The notes under the pieces were generated by a model. That model saw only the letters and a program-made list of their open reading frames with translations. It did no database searches and was not told the DNA's origin. Shown here one piece after another: positions 53,325-61,593 of a stretch of DNA of 64,000 bases. Numbering within the stretch: the stretch's first letter is position 1; the number at the start of each line of letters is the position of its first letter. Source of the DNA: Comamonadaceae bacterium (GTDB lineage: Bacteria > Pseudomonadota > Gammaproteobacteria > Burkholderiales > Burkholderiaceae_C); contig CANBUY010000005.1 of the NCBI GenBank assembly GCA_947372745.1, positions 1 to 64,000 on the forward strand, in the 5' to 3' direction. The position numbers and the translations under genes were made by a program.

Positions 53325-54520
53325 ACATCTCCCTTTCTCGCCGCCAAGCCCTGCTCTTGGCGGGCGCGGCACTGACCGCCCCTTTGCAAGCGCAAACCTC
53401 CGCCTGGCCAGCGATTGAGAAAAAGGCACGCGGCCAAACGGTTTATTTCAACGCCTGGGCGGGTAGTCAAAACATCAACGCCTACTTGCAGTGGGCCGGC
53501 GCCGAGGTGCAAAAGCGCTTTGGCGTGACGCTCTCGCACGTCAAAATCACCGACACTGCGGAAGTCGTGAAGCGCGTGCGCATTGAGAAGGCAGCGGGCA
53601 AAGTGAGCGAAGGCTCGGTGGATCTGGTTTGGATCAACGGTGAAAACTTCTTGTCCATGAAGCGCGAAAAGCTGCTGTTTGGGCCGTTTGCCGAGAGCCT
53701 GCCTAATTTTGCGTTTGTCGATGTTCTGGGCAAACCTACCACCCGTCTCGATTTTTCTGAACCAGTCGACGGCCTGGAAGCCCCTTGGGGCATGGCGCAG
53801 CTCACTTTTTATGCTGATGCCAAGCGCGTGCCCAAGCCGCCGCAAAGCATGGCCGAGCTACTGGCATTCGCCAAAGCGCACCCTGGGCGCACGACCTACC
53901 CGCGCGTGCCGGACTTCATGGGCGCCACCTTCCTCAAGCAAGCGCTGTTTGAGGTCAACACCGACCGGGGCGCCCTCTACCAAGCCGTCACCCCCGAGGC
54001 TTTGGCCAAAGCTGCCGTCCCGCTGTGGACTTTTCTGGACGCCCTGCACCCCCATTTGTGGCGCGCAGGCAAGCAGTTTCCCAACAACGCCGGGGCCCTG
54101 CGCCAGATGATGGTCGATGCCGAGTTGCTGCTAGGCTTCACCTTCAACCCCAATGAAGCCGCCAACGAAATAGCCGCCAAGCGAATGGCAGCGAGCGTAA
54201 GCAGCTATCAATTTAGCAAGGGCACGATCGGCAACACGCACTTCCTGGCCATCCCTTTCAATGCAACAGCAAAGGAAGGCGCCCAAGTGGTCGCCAACTT
54301 TTTGCTCAGCCCCGAGGCGCAGGCGCGCAAAGCTGACATCAATCAATGGGGCGACCCCACCGTGCTGGCGCTAGGCAAACTGCCCCCCGCCGACCAGGCT
54401 TTATTCACCTCGGCCCGTCAAATCGGCCAAGTCGAAAAATTCATGCCCACCCTGCCCGAACCCCACGGCAGCTGGACTGGCGCACTGGAACGAGAGTGGA
54501 TCAAGCGCTACGGTCAATAA
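53321..54520 (+). CDS. ynjB: YnjB-type ABC transporter substrate-binding protein
   Basis: 399 aa periplasmic binding protein with Tat-like signal (SRRQALLLAGAALTAPLQAQ). YFNAWAGSQNINAYLQWAG, DLVWINGENFLSMK and the C-terminal HGSWTGALEREWIKRYGQ match the YnjB family, thought to serve a thiamine-like or polyamine-like importer, though the substrate is not established. The cognate permease and ATPase (ynjC, ynjD types) lie at 58718 and 60366, separated by four unrelated genes and a repeat cluster. An intragenic repeat copy lies at 54187-54221. Confidence 0.88.
   Translation: MNISLSRRQALLLAGAALTAPLQAQTSAWPAIEKKARGQTVYFNAWAGSQNINAYLQWAGAEVQKRFGVTLSHVKITDTAEVVKRVRIEKAAGKVSEGSVDLVWINGENFLSMKREKLLFGPFAESLPNFAFVDVLGKPTTRLDFSEPVDGLEAPWGMAQLTFYADAKRVPKPPQSMAELLAFAKAHPGRTTYPRVPDFMGATFLKQALFEVNTDRGALYQAVTPEALAKAAVPLWTFLDALHPHLWRAGKQFPNNAGALRQMMVDAELLLGFTFNPNEAANEIAAKRMAASVSSYQFSKGTIGNTHFLAIPFNATAKEGAQVVANFLLSPEAQARKADINQWGDPTVLALGKLPPADQALFTSARQIGQVEKFMPTLPEPHGSWTGALEREWIKRYGQ
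54187..54221. repeat. Intragenic repeat copy in ynjB (partial)
   Basis: On the minus strand: TTGCTAAATTGATAGCTGCT followed by TACGCTCGC. This is the left half of the repeat found in rarA and other genes, kept in frame. Confidence 0.5.
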
Positions 54521-54552
54521 AGAGGAGCCGCGAGTCGGTACACTTGCCCGCC

Positions 54553-55239
54553 ATGAAAACATTACTCCCCCGAATTGAAATAGAAAGCGCCCCAAACCCC
54601 ATCGCCGCCGTCATCTGGCTGCACGGACTGGGCGCTGACGGCAACGACTTTGCCGCCCTGGTGCCTGAGCTGGACCTGGACGACTGCCCGCCCATCCGCT
54701 TTGTGTTTCCCCATGCGCCCACAATGCCTGTGACGATCAATGGCGGCTATGTCATGCCAGCTTGGTACGACATTCGCGGCACCGACCTGGTCAGCCGCCA
54801 AGACGCCGAGGGCATTCACCACTCAGCGCAGGCGATTAATGCCTTGATCGAGTTTGAGATCTCACGCGGCATTCCCGCTGAAAACATCGTGCTGGCCGGT
54901 TTCTCGCAAGGCTGCGCGATGGCGCTTCACACTGGTTTGCGTTTTCCCCAACGGCTGGCTGGCATCATGGCGCTCTCGGGCTACCTGCCATTGGCTGAAA
55001 CATTGAGCGCCGAGCGGGCATTGGCCAACGCCCACACCCCCGTTTTCATGGCGCACGGCACACAAGACCCTGTGGTTATTCCGGCCCGTGGCGAGGCTTC
55101 GCGCGACCTGCTCAACGCGCTGGGTTACCCGGTGCAATGGCGCACCTACCCCATGCCGCACAGCGTGCATCCGCATGAAGTGGCTGATATTTCAGTCTTT
55201 CTGACCCGCGTTTTGGGACGCAACACGGGCGAGGTTTAA
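54553..55239 (+). CDS. Carboxylesterase (phospholipase/carboxylesterase family)
   Basis: 228 aa alpha/beta hydrolase. AVIWLHGLGADGNDFAALVPEL (oxyanion region, about 18-39), AGFSQGCAMALHTGL with nucleophile Ser in GFSQG (about residue 116), HGTQDPVVIPARG (Asp) and MPHSVHPHEV (His) give a full catalytic triad. Hydrolyses short-chain esters. Begins 32 bp after ynjB on the same strand; ATG 54553 has no strong ribosome site. Confidence 0.92.
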   Translation: MKTLLPRIEIESAPNPIAAVIWLHGLGADGNDFAALVPELDLDDCPPIRFVFPHAPTMPVTINGGYVMPAWYDIRGTDLVSRQDAEGIHHSAQAINALIEFEISRGIPAENIVLAGFSQGCAMALHTGLRFPQRLAGIMALSGYLPLAETLSAERALANAHTPVFMAHGTQDPVVIPARGEASRDLLNALGYPVQWRTYPMPHSVHPHEVADISVFLTRVLGRNTGEV

Positions 55240-55243
55240 GCGA

Positions 55244-56521
55244 TTGAAAAGAGAATTTTTTGAGCCCGTTCTCGGGATTGACTTTGGCACCTCCAACTCA
55301 GCCGCCGCCCTGATCGACGCGGATGGTCAACTGCGTGTGATGCCGCTGGACGGCCTCAAAGCCGCCATGCCCACCGCCCTGTTTTTTAGCAACGAGACCC
55401 ACAGCACGCTCTTTGGCAGCGAGGCCATGCAGGCCTACCTGAGCGGCGAAGAGGGGCGTTTGATGCGCGCCATCAAGAGCCTGCTGGGCAGCAAACTGAT
55501 GGACGAGCAAACCGTGGTGAATGGCCAGGCGATCAGTTTTTTTGACATCGTGGTGCTGTTCTTCAAAGAACTCAAGGCCCGCAGCGAGGCGCACCTGGGC
55601 CAGCCCATTACCCGTGCCATGCTGGGCCGCCCGGTGCATTTTGTGGACGACGACCGTGAGCGCGACGACCTGGCTCAAGCCACGCTGGGCCGTGCCGCTT
55701 TGGAGGCGGGCTTTACCCACATCGACTTTCAACTGGAGCCGATTGCTGCTGCGTTTGACTTCGAGCAGCGCATCACGAAAGAGACCTCGGTGCTGGTGGT
55801 GGACATTGGCGGGGGCACGTCTGACTTTACCGTTATCAAGCTCGACCCGAAGCACCGCAAAAACACCGAGCGTGCCAGCGATATTTTGGCCACCACCGGC
55901 GTGCATATTGGCGGCACCGACTTTGACCGCCTGCTCAACCTGAGTCACGTCATGCCGCTCTTGGGCTACAAGCACATTGGCCCTAGCGGGCGCTTGGTGC
56001 CCAACAGCGTGTTCTTTGACCTGACGACCTGGCACTTGATTCACCACGCCTACTCGCGCAAAAACATGCATTTTGCCCGCGAGTTGTGGACGTCTTACGC
56101 CGACCAAACCCTGCACAAGCGACTCATTGACGTGCTGGAAGATCAGCAAGGCCACCGCATTTTGGCCAACGTGGAGACGGCCAAAATCAACTGCTCGGTC
56201 TCGCACGAAGGCGCTGCGGTTGACCTCGACTTTTTGGACCGCGCCCTGCACCCAGTCATCACCCCGGCCAGCATGGGCGAGTCATTGGCCCAATCGTTGG
56301 ATCAGGTGGTGCAATGTGCGCTGCAATGCGTCGCAGCCTCCGGTCTGGCCAGCGTCGATGTGGTCTACCTGACAGGCGGCTCCTCTGCCTTGCAACCCCT
56401 CATGGACGCCCTGCAGTTGGCCATGCCCCAAGCCACCCTGATGCCCGGCGACCGCTTCGGCGGTGTAGCCGCAGGACTGGCTTATGCGGGGGCGGTGGCA
56501 ACTTTGGAGTTGTCGGCCTAA
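55244..56521 (+). CDS. Hsp70 family protein (YegD-like)
   Basis: 425 aa actin-fold ATPase, Hsp70-like without the substrate-binding beta domain. PVLGIDFGTSNSAAALI (6-22, phosphate 1), VVDIGGGTSDFTVI (phosphate 2) and VVYLTGGSSALQPLMDAL (adenosine). Similar to E. coli YegD, of unknown client. The start is TTG at 55244, preceded by GAGG; there is no in-frame ATG near the conserved N-terminus. It follows the carboxylesterase by 4 bp and is probably co-translated. Repeats begin 18 bp downstream. Confidence 0.9.
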   Translation: MKREFFEPVLGIDFGTSNSAAALIDADGQLRVMPLDGLKAAMPTALFFSNETHSTLFGSEAMQAYLSGEEGRLMRAIKSLLGSKLMDEQTVVNGQAISFFDIVVLFFKELKARSEAHLGQPITRAMLGRPVHFVDDDRERDDLAQATLGRAALEAGFTHIDFQLEPIAAAFDFEQRITKETSVLVVDIGGGTSDFTVIKLDPKHRKNTERASDILATTGVHIGGTDFDRLLNLSHVMPLLGYKHIGPSGRLVPNSVFFDLTTWHLIHHAYSRKNMHFARELWTSYADQTLHKRLIDVLEDQQGHRILANVETAKINCSVSHEGAAVDLDFLDRALHPVITPASMGESLAQSLDQVVQCALQCVAASGLASVDVVYLTGGSSALQPLMDALQLAMPQATLMPGDRFGGVAAGLAYAGAVATLELSA

Positions 56522-56538
56522 GCAGCCACGCAAGGATT

Positions 56539-56807
56539 GGGGGTCAGATCCCAATTCAGGACAACATTATTTCCGGCGAAAGATAGTTAGGCTTGGGGGT
56601 CGGATCCCAATTCAGGACAATATTGTTTCCGGCGCTACATAGCAAAGAACGAAATTGGGCTCTGACCCCCAGGCCGTTCTTGCCGGAGAAAAATACTGCT
56701 ACTGGCAAGTCTTGGCTTCGGCCCGCCGATTAGGGGTCAGAGCCCAATTTCGTTTAACGTTACTTATCTCCGGTGACAGCTTTTTCCTGAATTGGGATCT
56801 GACCCCC
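56539..56807. repeat. Cluster of imperfect-palindrome (REP/BIME-like) repeats
   Basis: This 337-bp gene-free gap (56522-56858) holds a fragment (56539-56578) and two full elements, 56595-56670 and 56733-56807, in opposite orientation. Each element joins a GGGGTCAGATCCCAATTCAGGA-type end (in two pieces here, GGGGTCAGATCCC and AATTCAGGA) to an inverted GGGGTCAGAGCCCAATTTCG end around a CCGG-containing middle. The same element is at 49308-49380. The arrangement resembles REP pairs mobilised by tyrosine Y1 transposases; none is encoded here. Confidence 0.85.
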
Positions 56808-56858
56808 AATCAGCTTTGTCACCATGGACTACCGAGATGTATTCGCCAAGGGTGGTGG

Positions 56859-57839
56859 TCAAACCGGCATGGCCAGCACAATTTTGCCCAGCTGCTGATT
56901 CGACTCCATGAACGCCTTGGCCGCTTCCAACTGGTCAAACGGGAAAACACGGTCCACCAGCGGTTGGATGCAACCTTGCGCAAGAAGGGGCAAAACATCC
57001 GCGATAAAGCCGGGCACTGACTGGGCTTTCTGGGCAGGGGTACGCAGTTTGTTGGACACGCCAAACAAAGTGAGTCGTTTGGCATGCAGAGCTTCAATGT
57101 CGATCTCGGCTTTGAGTACGCCATCCACATAGCCCACGGTAGCCAGTCGCCCCTCAAAGGCCATGCAGCGCACGTTTTCGGCAAACACCGAACCACCCAC
57201 GGTGTTGATCACCAAATTGACGCCTTTGCCACCAGTAGCCGCCATCACGGCTTCATAAAAATCAGGGGCGCGGGTGCACAAACCCAGGTCCAGACTCAAG
57301 GACGCACAGCGACTGAGCTTTTCAGCCGAGCCGGACGTGCCAATTACTTTGGCCCCCAAAGCCTTGGCCATCTGCAAGGCGGCAAAACCAACGCCTGAGG
57401 AAACCCCATTGATCAGCACCCATTCATCAGATTGCAAGTGGCCTTGCAAGACCAGCATGTCGTAGACCACCAAAAAGGTCAGGGGAATACTGGCGGCCAC
57501 CACCCACGGCATGCCCTCGGGCATCTTCATGGCCTCGCGCACGTCCATCAGCGCAAATTCTGAAAACGAGCCAGGGCAACGGCCCATGACGCGGTCACCC
57601 AACTGAAAGCCACTCACCTCGCTGCCGAGTTTCACCACCTCGCCCGCCCCTTCCATGCCGATGGCCTTGGCCGTGCCCGGATGACCATGCAGGCCGTGCC
57701 CGACAATAAATTCGCCTCGATTAAGACCCGCCGCATGCAGGCGCACCAACATTTGCTGAGGCCCCGGCTCAGGCATCGGCACTGCGCACAGTTCGAGTGT
57801 GGCGCGTTCGTGGTCCATCTTCATGAGGTAAGACTGCAT
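56859..57839 (-). CDS. NADPH:quinone oxidoreductase / zinc-independent alcohol dehydrogenase family
   Basis: 326 aa medium-chain dehydrogenase/reductase. N-terminal GroES-like domain with ELCAVPMPEPGPQQMLVRLHAAGLNRGE and Rossmann region VLINGVSSGVGFAALQMAKALGAKVIGTSGS (about 137-167). Catalytic zinc Cys/His ligands are absent, as in quinone oxidoreductases. The likely role is NADPH-dependent reduction of quinones or activated double bonds. ATG 57839 is chosen by family alignment; its ribosome site is weak. Divergent from a GntR regulator with 201 bp between. Confidence 0.88.
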   Translation of the reverse strand: MQSYLMKMDHERATLELCAVPMPEPGPQQMLVRLHAAGLNRGEFIVGHGLHGHPGTAKAIGMEGAGEVVKLGSEVSGFQLGDRVMGRCPGSFSEFALMDVREAMKMPEGMPWVVAASIPLTFLVVYDMLVLQGHLQSDEWVLINGVSSGVGFAALQMAKALGAKVIGTSGSAEKLSRCASLSLDLGLCTRAPDFYEAVMAATGGKGVNLVINTVGGSVFAENVRCMAFEGRLATVGYVDGVLKAEIDIEALHAKRLTLFGVSNKLRTPAQKAQSVPGFIADVLPLLAQGCIQPLVDRVFPFDQLEAAKAFMESNQQLGKIVLAMPV

Positions 57840-57919
57840 GGGGGAATCTCTTATGGGGTTAAGTTGCAAGGTGTCAAAGCGAAAGAAGTAGAACACAAGA
57901 GTTCACTTTTTATTAATAT

Positions 57920-57931
57920 AGTGTTGACACT
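57920..57931. promoter_or_regulatory. Operator-like palindrome between qor-type gene and GntR gene
   Basis: AGTGT-TG-ACACT is a perfect 12-bp palindrome in an AT-rich stretch; TTGACA within it could be a -35 element reading rightwards. GntR-family dimers bind short GT...AC palindromes, so autoregulation and control of the oxidoreductase are plausible. The rest of 57840-58040 shows no gene. Confidence 0.45.
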
Positions 57932-58040
57932 TTGATGAAATAAAAAATACCCGACTAACAAGCAGGGTTTGATTGGTTTTTTAGTTAATATCCCTGACCT
58001 GGTTTGTAAACACACCCTGTGGTCAACGAACCACCTAGTC

Positions 58041-58721
58041 ATGACACCACCCAAAGAAAAGTCCGAAAAAGGCTTGGCGCTCATCATCTCGGAAGAGCTC
58101 AAGCATTTGATCTACACCGGCGCACTCAAACCCGGCGAACGCCTGAATGAGGCGGCGCTGGCCGTGCGCATGGGCACCAGCCGGGGGCCTATTCGTGAAG
58201 CCATCCGCATTTTGACGGGCTTGGGACTGGTCAAAGCCGTGGCCAACCGGGGGGTCTTTGTGCGGGAAATTTCGGTGCGCGAAATGCTGGAGATTTATGA
58301 GCTGCGGGCGCTGGTGTTCGGCTTTGCCGCCGAACGGGCGACCGACCACATCAACGAGCAGCACAAAGTCCGGTTTGAGTTGCTGCTGGACCAGATGGAC
58401 CAAGCCTGCATTGACGAAGATGGTGGCGTGTATTACGACTTGAACCTGGAATTTCATGCGCTGGTGCTGACGCTGTCCAACAACCAGCGCGCCCATGAAA
58501 CCTATGACGACTATGTCAAAGAGCTGCACCTGTACCGGCGCAGTTATTTCAACTCGCCCGGCAATATGCGCCGCTCCAACATTGAGCACCGCGCCATCTA
58601 CGAGGCGATTCAAAAAGGCACCAAGGCCAAGGCAAAATCTGCTGCCGAAAAGCATGTCTTGGCAGGCCGACAGCGTTTACTGAGCCGGATTGACGTGAGC
58701 AGCCCACTGTCTGGCCTGTGA
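58041..58721 (+). CDS. GntR-family transcriptional regulator (FCD type)
   Basis: 226 aa. N-terminal winged helix-turn-helix (about 10-75): LIISEELKHLIYTGALKPGERLNEAALAVRMGTSRGPIREAIRILTG. The C-terminal FCD helical domain has metal/ligand residues in EIYELRALVFGFAAERA and DLNLEFHALVLTLS. It is divergent from the quinone oxidoreductase gene and overlaps the ynjC-like start by 4 bp (GTGA), which links it to the transporter as well. ATG 58041. Confidence 0.92.
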   Translation: MTPPKEKSEKGLALIISEELKHLIYTGALKPGERLNEAALAVRMGTSRGPIREAIRILTGLGLVKAVANRGVFVREISVREMLEIYELRALVFGFAAERATDHINEQHKVRFELLLDQMDQACIDEDGGVYYDLNLEFHALVLTLSNNQRAHETYDDYVKELHLYRRSYFNSPGNMRRSNIEHRAIYEAIQKGTKAKAKSAAEKHVLAGRQRLLSRIDVSSPLSGL

Positions 58722-60343
58722 ACACCCGGCTTGGCGCTGCCACGCTGCTGGCCGCCTTGGGCGCGCCACTGGCCATCAGTGCTTGGGTGGCGCTTCAAGC
58801 CGGATTGAACAGCGCGGCTTGGAGCGCGCTGGGGGCGCACCCCCAAACCTTGTCCGCGCTGGGCATGAGTCTGTGGACCGGTTTGACGGCTACGGCATTG
58901 GCCATCATCGGGGCTGCTTTCCTTTTGTCCCGCAGCTTTGGGCCAGCCCACTGGCCACAAGCGGTGCGACTTTTGGCGCCAATGCTGGCCGTGCCACACG
59001 CCGCGTTTGCCATTGGGCTGGCTTTTTTGTTGGCACCCAGCGGCTGGCTCTTGCGGGCCTTGTCACCCTGGGCTACCGGGCTGGAGGCGCCACCGCCCTG
59101 GCCCACCACACAAGACCCGTGGGGACTGGGGTTGATCGCGGTGCTGGTTTTTAAAGAAATTCCTTTTCTGCTTTGGGCCGCCGCCACGCAACTGCAGCGG
59201 GCCGAGGTGGCACAGCGCTGGACGCGCGAGCTGCAGTTGGCACGCAGCCTGGGCTACTCGGCACCCCGCGCCTGGTGGTGCGTGGTGTGGCCACAGCTCT
59301 GGCCGCGTCTGCGCTGGCCGCTGCTGGCCGTGCTGACCTACAGCCTGACGGTGGTGGACATGGCGATGGTCATCGGCCCCACCACGCCGCCCACTTTGGC
59401 CGTGTTGGCCTGGCAGTGGCTGCTTGACCCTGACCCCGCCGTGAATGCCCAAGGCGCTTGCGCCGCCTGGGCGCTCACCGCCGTGCTGGCCTTGACCGCT
59501 GGCGTGGCGGGCTGGCTCTGGCAAGTGCCCCAACAGACCTTTTGGCGAACCCGCTGGACGCAAGGTGGGCGCGGTCGCCTTGCCGCTTCAACCAAACTGG
59601 GCAAGCTCTGCTTTGGCGCCCTGCTGGGCGTCTATGGCTTGGTCATGCTGTCACTGATGGTGGGCAGTGTGGCGGGCCTGTGGCCCTTTCCCCTGCTGCT
59701 GCCCGAGGCAATCTCCCTGCAGGCGTGGGCCTCGGTATGGGGTAGTTTGCCCACGCTGGGCACCACGCTCTCGCTGGCTTTGGCCAGTGCGGTGACGGCC
59801 TTGGTGTGGTCAGTGGCCTGGCTGGAATACGCTCCACCGGCTTGGGACCAGCGCCTGCGCCCTTTGTTGTATGTGCCGCTGGTGCTGCCGCCCGTGCTGT
59901 GGGTGGTGGGCGTGCATGGGCTGGCGCTGAGTCTGGGGGTGGATGCGCATTGGACCGGCCTGTGGCTGGCCCACACGCTGGCGGCCGTGCCCTATGTGTT
60001 GATCGCTCTGAGCCCGGCTTACCTGGGGTTTGAGGCCCGACACCAGCAAGTTTGCGCCTCGCTCGGTCATGGGCGTGCGGTGTTTTTATGGCGGGTGAAA
60101 TGGCCGCTGTTACGGGCGGCCTTGACGGCGGGCTTGGCCATTGGCTTTGCCGTGAGCGCGGCGCAGTACCTGCCCACGCTGTTTGTTGGCGCTGGGCGCT
60201 TTGCCACCGTCACCACCGAAGCCGTGACCCTTGCCGCAGGTGCCCAACGCTCACTGACCTCGGCTTATGCTTTTCTTCAGTGGGGTTTACCGCTGCTGGT
60301 GTGGGCGTGGGCAGCGCGCTGGGGCCGCGCCCGGCGTTTTTAA
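58718..60343 (+). CDS. ynjC: YnjC-type ABC transporter permease (fused double permease)
   Basis: 541 aa membrane protein with two binding-protein-dependent permease domains (about residues 50-260 and 330-530) and about 12 hydrophobic segments. EAA-like loops RELQLARSLGYSAPRAWWCVVWPQLW and EARHQQVCASLGHGRAVFLWRVKWPLL contact the ATPase. GTG start at 58718 overlaps the GntR stop (GTGA). The partners are YnjD downstream and YnjB 4.2 kb upstream. Confidence 0.88.
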   Translation: MNTRLGAATLLAALGAPLAISAWVALQAGLNSAAWSALGAHPQTLSALGMSLWTGLTATALAIIGAAFLLSRSFGPAHWPQAVRLLAPMLAVPHAAFAIGLAFLLAPSGWLLRALSPWATGLEAPPPWPTTQDPWGLGLIAVLVFKEIPFLLWAAATQLQRAEVAQRWTRELQLARSLGYSAPRAWWCVVWPQLWPRLRWPLLAVLTYSLTVVDMAMVIGPTTPPTLAVLAWQWLLDPDPAVNAQGACAAWALTAVLALTAGVAGWLWQVPQQTFWRTRWTQGGRGRLAASTKLGKLCFGALLGVYGLVMLSLMVGSVAGLWPFPLLLPEAISLQAWASVWGSLPTLGTTLSLALASAVTALVWSVAWLEYAPPAWDQRLRPLLYVPLVLPPVLWVVGVHGLALSLGVDAHWTGLWLAHTLAAVPYVLIALSPAYLGFEARHQQVCASLGHGRAVFLWRVKWPLLRAALTAGLAIGFAVSAAQYLPTLFVGAGRFATVTTEAVTLAAGAQRSLTSAYAFLQWGLPLLVWAWAARWGRARRF

Positions 60344-60365
60344 AAACCCCCGACAATGGCGGCTC

Positions 60366-60995
60366 ATGAGCCTGCGCATTCACCTCTCTCAACTAACTAG
60401 CCCCACAGCCACGCTGCTGCAATCGCTGGACCTGGACATTCCTGGCGGCGTGATTCACACCGTGATGGGGCCGAGTGGCTCAGGCAAGTCGAGCTTGCTG
60501 GCCGCCATTTGCGGCACGCTGGCGCCAGGGTTGGTGTTTAAGGGCACTATTCATCTGAACGGCAAGTCGCTGTTGGCGCTGCCCACTGAGCAGCGCGGCG
60601 TGGGTATTTTGTTTCAGGACGACCTGCTGTTTGCCCACATGACCGTGTTCGAGAACCTGCTGTTTGCCGTGCCCGCTGGCCCCAAGCCCGAGCGGACAGC
60701 GGCGGTCATGCAAGGGCTGCTTGACCTGGACCTGGCCTCATGGGCGCACGCTGATCCCGATACCCTCTCAGGCGGTCAGCGCGCCCGCGTGGCGCTGATG
60801 CGGGCGCTGCTGGCCCAGCCCCAAGCCCTGCTGCTGGACGAGCCTTTCTCAAAATTTGACGCCACCTTGCGCGCGCGTTTGCGCACCTTTGTGTTTGAGC
60901 TGGTGAAGAAACGCCACATTCCGGTGCTGCTGGTCACGCACGACGCCGCCGACATCGCCGACCCCACCCACCTAACGCAACTGGCCCATGCTTGA
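60366..60995 (+). CDS. ynjD: YnjD-type ABC transporter ATP-binding protein
   Basis: 209 aa single-domain ATPase. Walker A GPSGSGKSSLL (about 35-45), Q-loop LFQDDLLFAHMTVFENLLFA, signature LSGGQRARVALMRALL (about 137-152) and Walker B LLLDEPFSKFD. Short form without a regulatory C-terminal domain. Energises the YnjC permease encoded 22 bp upstream; overlaps the next gene by 8 bp. Confidence 0.92.
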   Translation: MSLRIHLSQLTSPTATLLQSLDLDIPGGVIHTVMGPSGSGKSSLLAAICGTLAPGLVFKGTIHLNGKSLLALPTEQRGVGILFQDDLLFAHMTVFENLLFAVPAGPKPERTAAVMQGLLDLDLASWAHADPDTLSGGQRARVALMRALLAQPQALLLDEPFSKFDATLRARLRTFVFELVKKRHIPVLLVTHDAADIADPTHLTQLAHA

Positions 60996-61593
60996 CCGCA
61001 CCCTCACCGCCCTGATCAAACCCGGGATCGCCCGTTTGGCCCAAGGCCTGCAAAGCCTGGGTCTGCGCGCCAACCAGGTCACCGTAGCGGGCTTTTTAAT
61101 CGGACTTTGCGCTGCTTTTTTGATAGCTGGTCAAGCTTACTTGGCGGGCGTAGTGGCTATTTTTATCTCAAGACTTTGCGACGCCCTCGATGGCGCTTTG
61201 GCGCGCCTGACCCAGGCCACGGACGCCGGTGGCTTTTTGGATATTGCACTCGACTTTTTGTTTTACGCCAGCATTCCTTTGGCCTTCGCCGTGGCCGACC
61301 CGGCCCACAACGCGCTGCCTGCGGCGGTGTTGCTGGCCACGTTCATCGGCACGGGGTCAAGCTTTTTGGCTTTTGCCGTGATCGCCGCCCAACGCGGCCT
61401 CAAAAACCTGGACGTGCCTGACAAATCGTTTTACTTTTTGGGTGGCCTGACCGAGGCCACCGAAACCCTGGCCTGCTTTGCCGCCATGTGTTTTTGGCCG
61501 CAACATTTCGCCACCCTGGCCTACGGTTTTGCCGCCCTGTGCGCCCTCACCACCGTCACCCGCATTGGCTGGGGTTGGCGCACGTTTTCATGA
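60988..61593 (+). CDS. CDP-alcohol phosphatidyltransferase family protein (YnjF-like)
   Basis: 201 aa membrane enzyme with about five hydrophobic segments and the signature D-x2-D-G-x2-A-R-x8-G-x3-D-x3-D, seen as DALDGALARLTQATDAGGFLDIALD (about 65-89). Transfers a phosphatidyl group from CDP-diacylglycerol to an unidentified alcohol. In E. coli the ynjBCD-ynjE-ynjF cluster has the same family at its end, so this linkage is conserved. An intragenic repeat (61113-61166) encodes part of the second membrane region. Stop overlaps the next ATG (ATGA). Confidence 0.9.
   Translation: MLDRTLTALIKPGIARLAQGLQSLGLRANQVTVAGFLIGLCAAFLIAGQAYLAGVVAIFISRLCDALDGALARLTQATDAGGFLDIALDFLFYASIPLAFAVADPAHNALPAAVLLATFIGTGSSFLAFAVIAAQRGLKNLDVPDKSFYFLGGLTEATETLACFAAMCFWPQHFATLAYGFAALCALTTVTRIGWGWRTFS
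61113..61166. repeat. Intragenic repeat copy in CDP-alcohol phosphatidyltransferase gene
   Basis: TGCTTTTTTGATAGCTGGTC, then AAGCTTACTTGGCGGGCG and TAGTGGCTATTTTTAT, in the same block order as the rarA and right-edge copies. In frame. Confidence 0.55.

Noticed and set aside
56539-56807. CRISPR array
   Set aside because: Repeats are inverted and paired, with irregular spacing and no uniform spacers; they fit palindromic REP-type elements.
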